Assembly (NCBI GenBank): GCA_003952965.2
Contig: RXIC02000043.1
Location: forward strand, 1 to 64,000
Origin: Morella rubra
Lineage: Eukaryota > Streptophyta > Magnoliopsida > Fagales > Myricaceae
Reading direction: 5' to 3'
DNA length: 64,000 nt
Made by a program: the position numbers and the translations under genes. The notes under the pieces are model-generated. The model did no database searches. It worked only from the letters and a program-made list of their open reading frames with translations, and was not told the origin of the DNA. Below, one piece after another: positions 57,197 through 64,000 of the stretch. The stretch's first letter is position 1, and each line of letters starts with the position of its first letter.

Positions 57197-58421
57197 CTGC
57201 CCAGAGGTTCCAGCGTTAACCGGCTGGTTGATATTTACATGAAAATTCAGGGAGCGATGACATATATATGTTACGAAACACCGATCGAACTTTAATCATA
57301 TTAAGTACGTTGCACAGAAGATGTCCAAGTGTAAAAGAAAGATTTGTGTCCGAAATAAAATTCGGAAACCCACAACACCGAATCTAAAGGTGGCCACACT
57401 ACTAAGCATGCCAGGGAGATCAATAGTTTGATTCCAAAGAAGTAATCATTAGAAAAGGTGTAGAGTGATGCAGACGAAATCACCAGGTCTGGATTTCATC
57501 CTAGGATGTTACAAGGAGGGGTTAGGATTTTAAAAAAATAAATCTAATAGTTGAGTTAAATTCTTTTTGTCTCATTTCATTAATGAGGTGGTCAAATTTA
57601 GGCCCTTAGATTTGTTTTTTTAAATCCTAACCTCTCTTTATAACATCTTAGGATAGAATCTTTAGGATAAAATCCTTACCCCGAAATCACCATCCTTAGA
57701 AATCAAAATGGAAGTAGAGTTCTGGATTCTACTCAGACGTCACGAGAGCAAAACTTAGACTAAAAAGACAAGGACACGCATAAAATTGACTGATTAACTA
57801 AAAACAGCTAGACCTGTATGCATCGAGCGCTTGCTGCTTCAACTCTCGTCTAAATGCAGCCTCCTTACTAAAGGTCACCAATGCAGAAAATGTGAATTGC
57901 TTCCAATTTTCCTCTAATGTCGCCTTTCTATTCCCATCGAAAAAATCCAAGTCCAGTCCATGGTCTCTCAAAAAAATCTTCCAAATCACACAAATCCATA
58001 TTCGGACGAGTATTTGTCAGAGTCAGACTCTCTTTACTCTTCTTTCACTTCGAAGTGCGGATTAATTGGGTTTAAGGTAGAATTTTGTAGTGTCGACGAT
58101 TTGCCGTTTGAGAGTAAAGCCTTGGAGAAACGGTGTCGTTCAAGGTCCATAAAATTTACTTGAATTTTTGACGTGGATTAAATGAGTTGAGGTGGCCAAA
58201 GGTGCTGATGTGTACGCGGTGCTGTTAAAAAAGTTAACAGAATGTGCATTTTGTCAAGAGGTATAAAACCTGAAAGATTCAAATTTAAAACTAAATGACT
58301 ATTTCCTAAAAGTGGGTAAAAATTTAGGATTAAAAATTAAATTTCCCATTAAATTTTAAATAATAAGTAATATTAGGTGTCAAATTAGGTGTCGAAGAGG
58401 CTGTGAATTCAGAGACGATAC
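57197..58421. other. Intergenic DNA with one MITE candidate
   Basis: Apart from the MITE at 57,498-57,654 I see no transposon end. A minus-strand ORF at 57,798-57,989 (WKIFLRDHGLDLDFFDGNRK) looks somewhat protein-like but has no recognised family and no partner exons. Confidence 0.4.
57498..57654. mobile_element. MITE with 34-bp inverted termini
   Basis: ATCCTAGGATGTTACAAGGA at the left and its near complement (TATAACATCTTAGGAT) at the right, each continuing into GGGGTTAGGATTT / AAATCCTAACCTC. The core is about 90 bp, with no coding capacity. The target duplication is unclear. Confidence 0.65.
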
Positions 58422-58646
58422 ATGGCGGTTATTGTGGAAGGTGACGCACTAGAGGTTATTGATGCTCTCCAAGCTTTCCCCAGGAGAACCAATTGGCGCA
58501 TCCACAATGCTATCATGGAAATTTATGGGCTCTTTCGACAGCTGGAATATTGGAAGCGCCAACACACCAAAAGGGGTTCAAATATGTCGCGTTGTCTATC
58601 TCGGTGGGCCACCTCTGAATTCAATTTAGGGACTCTCCGTGTGTAA
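58422..58646 (+). pseudogene. RNase H-like domain relic of a non-LTR retroelement
   Basis: VIVEGDALEVIDALQAFPRR, TNWRIHNAIMEIYGLFRQLE and a C-terminal MSRCLSRWATSEFN match the second half of the plant RNase H-like (RVT_3) domain: an E-D acidic pair, then the W-R-I helix, then the degenerate N.(A)D.L(A/S) region. The catalytic Asp expected near MSRCL is missing. No upstream reverse transcriptase. Confidence 0.7.
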
Positions 58647-58930
58647 CTGAATAAACTGATATGAACTGGTTATATGTGGGAGTGGACCCTCCCGGTGACG
58701 TGTTAATATCTGAATGGTAATGGATTGTCTCTAGTCTTGATTAAAAAATAATAATAATAAGTATTATTAATGAAAAGCTAATGTAACTACATCTAACCAT
58801 TAAATTTGAAAATTACTACTATGGTTAAGGATCTAGCTAGTACTTGATAGATATGCTTAAGAATTACACGGAATTAATCAGGCTTCATATTACTTAATTT
58901 TCAATTTTGTCTGCTTCCTTCTCTTTTGCC

Positions 58931-58940
58931 TATATATTAA
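58931..58940 (+). promoter_or_regulatory. TATA box of the F-box/PP2-B gene
   Basis: TATATATTAA lies 59-68 bp before the ATG, suggesting a 5' leader of roughly 35 nt. This is the best TATA candidate in the upstream region. Confidence 0.6.
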
Positions 58941-58998
58941 AGCAAGCAAGCACTAGTCTCTTGTCCGAGAAGAAAAGAGAAATAAGAACTAGGGAGAG

Positions 58999-60844
58999 AT
59001 GGATCGAGTGGATATTACAAGGATACTACCGGAAGAATGCATCGGCCGGATAATTTCGGCCACCTCCCCTCCCGATGCATGCAGGTTGTCACTGGTCTCT
59101 CGAGTCTTCAGATCAGCTGCAACTTCGAATCTCGTGTGGGAGAGGTTTTTGCCACCGGAGTATGAGCAGATCATTTCTGAAGCAGTTTCGACATCGTCAT
59201 TACCCTTGAGTACCTTGCCTAAGAAGGATCTTTTCTTTCATCTTTGCGATAATCCTATCCTCATCGGCGACGGGAACATGGTGAGCAAAATCAAGACCCT
59301 ACCTATTTATGTTTATTAGATCTAGGAAATGAGAACTTTGATACACTAATTTTGCTTAAAGAAATGCCCCTGTGATCATAAGGGAATCCTAATTAACTTA
59401 TTATACAAAATGTTAAGTAGTATAGATCCTAATTAAGGTTGAGTGAGACTTTATAAAATCAGTATTTGGGAAAATAAACATTGTGCCAATTATCAAAAGG
59501 AATAGTTTTCGAGCATATATATATAAAGTCAATTTTTTGTGTGTAATATTTAATGCTTGCATGGAATTGCAATTTACACCTCTTCACATATATAAATCCT
59601 ACTTCTATAGGAAAATAAGTCCTAAGAAAATTGTCTGTTGATATTGTTTTATGATGTTTTGGTTAATTCCATACTCGTTTTCTAATAAAATGGCTATTTG
59701 GTTTTGTTATTTTTAGAAAATATGATAAAGATTGATACTTCAATTAATTTCCTAATGTTTTTAATTTGATCTTTAAGTAACTATTCTTGCTGGCTTGGTT
59801 TTGGAATTCCCCTGATCAGAGATATTCAATGGATGTCAAAATGGTACCATTTTGGTCATTACTTTTGTGGATTAAATTTAAACGTAAGTTATAATTTCTG
59901 GAATTCTGATATAATTTTTAACGGTGAGGCTACTTTTTTCTGGAAGTTCGACATGTATGGTTTACCACATGTTAATCTTTCATATGATCGAATCCCATTC
60001 GTAGAACTTATCCACCAAAAAAATAAGAGAAAAATTGTTAATTTTATTGAAGTTACAGTCTTTCGTACTTTTAACTGGTTCATAAACTCTATTTCTATAT
60101 ATAGTCTATCCCTGATTCCCTCCTATATATATTTGCTTTGGAGTTTGATGGTTCTTATGATTGCTGGAATGGTGATTAAACAGAGCTTTGCCATGGATAA
60201 GTTGTACGGGAAGAAATGTTACATGCTGGCAGCGAGGGAGATAGCTATAATATGGGGAGATGATCCACTTCACTGGAAATGGATTCCTTCTGTTGGGCCA
60301 CCATTTGCACCCAAGTCCAGGTCTGTCTGGGTCTCTCCGTTTTGATAATCGTGTGCGTGCTTATTTTCCCTTTTCATATAGGAATATTTGTTAATGCATG
60401 TTCTTGGTACTGTTTAAAACGTGCAGATTCTCGGAGGTGGCTTTTCTTGTAGATGTGCGTTATCTTGACTTACAAGGCAAAATCGAGTCGAAAATGCTCT
60501 CTTCAAACACGACGTACGGGGCATACTTCGTCTACACTCTTGCGACTCCGGTCTATGGGTTTCGCCAGCCAGTGAAGGTGTCTGTCAGATTTCAAAATGG
60601 TTTGTTTGCGACAGACACTACCAATGCTTATCTGCAGTACAGGAAATGGATAGATAGAGCAGAGAGAGGGGAAGGGCAAACATTCCCACGCCGGAGAGAG
60701 GACATGTGGATGGAGATTGAGATGGGAGAGATCTTCATCGGCAAAGTCGACCGGGTGGTCGAGATGCGCTTGAGGGAGATTGAAGTCCTTAACTCGAAGT
60801 CTGGCCTTGTCATTCATGGCATTGAGCTTCGACCCAAACATTAA
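58999..60844 (+). CDS. F-box protein of the PP2-B (phloem protein 2) family, 278 aa, three exons
   Basis: Exons 58999-59280, 60184-60320 and 60427-60844 join in frame through GT-AG introns (837 nt with stop). F-box at the N-terminus: ITRILPEECIGRIISATSPP and RLSLVSRVFRSAATSNLVWE; this part binds SKP1 in SCF ubiquitin ligases. PP2 domain (lectin-like) after it: MDKLYGKKCYMLAAREIAII, WGDDPLHWKWIP, SRFSEVAFL, then a C-terminal WMEIEMGEIFIG and VLNSKSGLVIHGIELRPKH, all hallmarks of PP2-B proteins. The length agrees with the family (about 260-300 aa). Intron 1 (903 bp) is AT-rich and partly open by chance. The gene is apparently intact; the substrate is unknown. Confidence 0.93.
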
Positions 60845-61440
60845 AGAAAGAAATTAGAGAACGTCTGACTATGTTGTTCTATATCTGTGTTTGCTGGTTG
60901 ATTATCTGGTTCTGGTTTTGAGACATGGATTATATGTGTCTTTATCGTTAGATTTTGGATAATGTGAGTAGGTGAGTCGTCTTGTGGAATGTATTAACTT
61001 ACTCTGTTGTTCTATATCGGCGTTTACTGGTTCTGGTCCTGGTTCCGAGACAATATGGATTATGTGTGTCTTTGTCGTTAGATTTGGATAATGTGTGTAG
61101 GTTAGTCGTTGTGTGGAATGAGTTAAGTTCGTGTGACGTTAAATGTTTACTGAATGGAAGTTGGTCATATAAATGGTGATGAGGGAGCTTTAAGAATACA
61201 TGGGTACTCTCTTATAGGTATACTATATATATGGGTCTGTCTAGTGCTGCCCCTTTTTTGCTGATTATGATAAAATCAATTCCCAACTTGCATTGGTATG
61301 GTGATTAATCTAACCATACCTTTGCATAGGGTTGTTTACAAAGTTTCATGAGTTTAACATCAGGTTTTCATGGAAGCGAGGGTTAGTATATAGTACCCAC
61401 CCATGGTCTATATTAAAACAAAAAAAAGCTACTCACTTTA
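60845..61440. other. 3' flank of the PP2-B gene with a short tandem duplication
   Basis: About 60,870-60,965 and 61,005-61,100 share TTGTTCTATATC.G.GTTT.CTGGTT, GGATTAT.TGTGTCTTT.TCGTTAGATTT and GGATAATGTG, period about 130 bp. No gene. Confidence 0.7.
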
Positions 61441-62385
61441 GTTGTCCCTTATTCAAGTCCAGACAGTTATCAATTGTGGAACGGGATAAGGATACTCAAT
61501 AATTTCTTACCCAAATTGTATTGTACAATTTGAACAGATAGACATAACGAGTGGACCATATACTATTTAATATTGCCTATGTCAAGTTTCGAGCAGTGTG
61601 GACCACATGCCGTGTCCATCTCTCTCTGAATTGAACTTATTCAAGTTCTGACAGTCATCAATTGTGAAATGGTATAAGGATCCTCTACAATTTTTTGCCC
61701 AAATTACACAATATAATTTGAAGAGAGATAGATACAACCCTACACTATTTAATGTTGCCCATATAAAATTTCGGATAGTATAGACCCTACAATAAGGTCC
61801 ACATATTATGTCTATATCTTTCTCATGAATTGAACAGTGCAATTCAGGTTATAGAAGATGTTAGTCCCTTTATAGATATCCTGAACTCTATTTCCTTTCT
61901 TCAGTCGAAAATATCGAAATGGGAAAAGTTCAAATTACTCACTCTACTACTTATTTTAGTTGTCCCGTATTCAATTCATGCCAATCATCAATTGTGAAAA
62001 GGGATAAGGATCCTTCACAATTTCTTATACAGGCGAACTTTCACATGCACTTCTTATGGCTTCTTAACTTAAGAAAGATTGTACAATTTGAAAGATAGAC
62101 ATAGCACGTGGACCCCTACATTATTTAATGTTGCATTTGTCAAGTTTCGGACAGTGTGAGCCACATGTTGTGTTCATCTCTCTCCGGATTATACTTATTC
62201 AAGTTTTGGCAGTTATCAATTGTGAAACGAGATAAGGATCTTCTATAATTTTTTTTGCCTAAATTACATTGTATAATTCGAAGAGAGATAAACATAACAA
62301 GTAGACCCTATTCTATTTAATGCTACCGTGCCAGGCAATGTGGATCTTACTGTGAGGTCCACATATTATGCCTATCTCTTTCCAA
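61441..62385 (+). repeat. Degenerate tandem repeat, at least four copies
   Basis: The theme TATTCAAG(T/A)..(A/T)G.CA(G/A)T.ATCAATTGTG(G/A)AA, then GATAAGGATC, then AATTTGAA.AGATAGA and ACTATTTAATGTTGC.. recurs with starts near 61,449, 61,638, 61,967 and 62,195. Spacing is irregular (about 190, 330 and 230 bp), because longer units include an extra CAATAAGGTCCACATATTATG part. The origin is unknown; no coding frame. Confidence 0.8.
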
Positions 62386-63704
62386 ATTACATAGCTTATA
62401 AAAGATCTTAGTCCCTTTATGAGTATCGGCCTAGACTCTCTTTCCTTTCTTCAGTCGGAAATATCGGAATGAGAAAAGCTAGTCATATTACTCGCTGTAA
62501 ATAGGTCTCCTATAGATACATTGTCTTCTTTTTCTTTTTTCTCTCTATTTACACTTTACTTGAGAAATATTGAGTCATTTGATTATCAAGACCACCCTAA
62601 ATGCTAGTAGTAGTAGCTAGCTGGAGTATTCGCTTAATTGCCATTACATATATGAGCCTCTGAATTCTCCCTGATCCCACCCAGCACCAAAGATTGGTAA
62701 AACTACTCTCCTGATCTTCCCTTGGGTCTTATATATACATAACTTTTTTGCAAAAAAATACTTTTTGATCTCCCAAAAATATGACACTATCATTCTCGCC
62801 CATACGTATTTATAATAAATGAATTAACTATAGATTTTAATTTAAATCCGAAAGGAAAAGTCCATATATGTAGGGCATTTGTTAAATTTAAGATTTAGCT
62901 CCTTTGAGTCTTTCTCTTGTTTTCACATATTTTCTATTTCTGGACAATAATTTTTTTAAAGGAAACATATTGAATATATTGAGTTTTCAAATGAACATGC
63001 ATGGCTAAAGGCAGGTTCCTGTATAGAATCTCACAAGTTGTAATCATATTTTTTGAATTTTGTTATAGATAATATCACCCTAAACATTTGATATGATATT
63101 ATTGTTATCAAAATATTAAAGATTTAAGTTTAAATATGGGAATATCCTTCCCACTATAATTTGTTTATTTTTTTTAGGCAAATATACGTCATAAATTAAT
63201 ATTCAACAAAATAGTAGCCAATACAAACAGAATCAGGCCCAGAGGGCTGGCAAACATACCTCAACGGACCAAAAGCCCTATAATACACTGGATCCAAAGA
63301 TCTGGTAGTCAATTCGGCCTCAAATGCCGGAACCATAAACATCCATAAGGATTGTAAGACAACTACAAAGAGGCCAAGAGGGCCAGGTTACAAACCGACC
63401 TCAAGGGTCGAGTCACGATGCAAACGGAAAAAGACCACGAGAGTCAGGATAGACCATCGCTCAAGGCGATGGCGACTTCCACCGTAGGAAAGACGATCAG
63501 AGCGATGATCTGATTCCCTCAAATAGATCTTCTTGCTTGAATAGGCAGTAGTAGGAGAAGAAGAGATCTTCTTGCTTGAATATTGCTTAAATTTCCAATA
63601 GAAGCACCAACTGTATATACAGGACTCCAAACTTCACTTTGATTTAACAAAAATGGCGATATATTAACCTTACGAAGCTTAATAAACTCACACACACACA
63701 CACC
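62386..63704. other. AT-rich DNA followed by a GC-richer retroelement-like stretch
   Basis: 62,386-63,175 is AT-rich with nothing recognisable. At 63,225-63,490 short themes such as GGCCCAGAGGGCTGGCAAAC and GGCCAAGAGGGCCAGGTTAC repeat. AGATCTTCTTGCTTGAATA occurs twice (63,524 and 63,563). The character is repeat-like; no gene. Confidence 0.4.
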
Positions 63705-64000
63705 AACTGTATTTTTCTTTCATCTATGCAGCCATACAGGGTAATCTAGCCATCTAGGCCTTCCCTTTTTTTTTTCTTTTTTTTTTCATCTAGGCCTTCT
63801 TACTACAAAGTACAAACCCACCATATCTCCGCATGGGCTACTGGGGAGGCTCACAACGCATGCTTGAACTTTTGAAGCATTCCGTTTCTTTTGTAGGAGC
63901 TTTCTGTTCCGCCGTCTGAAGTCAGTTTGCGGTTTTCTTACCTTCTCTTCGTCCAGTACATGCATCTATCACCGACTCCGACAGAAAATTGATTTGCATT
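63705..64000 (+). repeat. Second copy of the 51-52 kb segment, running off the window
   Basis: Matches 51,085-51,200 (CAGGGTAATCTAG, CATCTAGGCCTTCTTACTA, GGGAGGCTCACAAC) and then 51,945-52,080 (TTTCTTTTGTAGGAG, TTCTTACCTTCTCTTCGTCC, AAAATTGATTTG) with the 745-bp insert of the first copy missing. Same orientation, about 12.6 kb apart. Confidence 0.8.

Noticed and set aside
59833..60345. 170-codon frame overlapping the second PP2-B exon
   Set aside because: Only the last 45 codons are exon 2 of the F-box gene; the rest is an open run through intron 1.

Overview
The window is nuclear DNA from a flowering plant, most likely a dicot. It is AT-rich, genes are split by GT-AG introns, and microsatellites, MITEs and degraded transposons fill most of the space. 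There are no bacterial-type operons, CRISPR arrays or rRNA genes. I cannot name the species. All coordinates, splice sites and homologies were read by eye.

Layout. 1-8.2 kb: a truncated malectin-like (CrRLK1L-type) receptor ectodomain on the minus strand, broken by an in-frame TGA, plus copies of sequences that recur later. The first 115 bases repeat the 5' flank of that receptor. 8.25-19.89 kb: a very large, nearly identical inverted repeat with arms of about 4.7 kb around a 2.26 kb spacer. 21.4-25.0 kb: a complete five-exon gene for a conserved plant protein of unknown function (230 aa). Its last 16 coding bases and 3' flank are the source, or a sister, of sequence inside both palindrome arms. 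28.8-39.4 kb: a complete 18-exon gene for a GH116 non-lysosomal glucosylceramidase (GBA2 type, 973 aa) with one GC-AG intron. 40.1-41.15 kb: a LINE endonuclease relic butted against a frameshifted coiled-coil N-terminus of a CC-NBS-LRR resistance gene. 42.7-45.6 kb: complete five-exon HISN2 on the minus strand. 45.8-46.6 kb: two adjacent MITEs sharing a TTA. 47.95-50.79 kb: a degenerate hAT transposon with a perfect 8-bp target-site duplication. 53.66-56.86 kb: a composite terminal-inverted-repeat element carrying a tau-class glutathione S-transferase fragment and a SIAMESE-related CDK-inhibitor copy, both gene-capture candidates. 58.4-60.85 kb: an RNase H relic and a complete three-exon F-box/PP2-B gene. 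61.4-64 kb: repeats, ending in a second copy of a segment also present near 51-52 kb.

The four intact genes (unknown GLEWH protein, GBA2, HISN2, F-box PP2-B) are unrelated housekeeping or regulatory genes and do not form a pathway. The most unusual parts are the giant young palindrome and the two-cargo composite TIR element.
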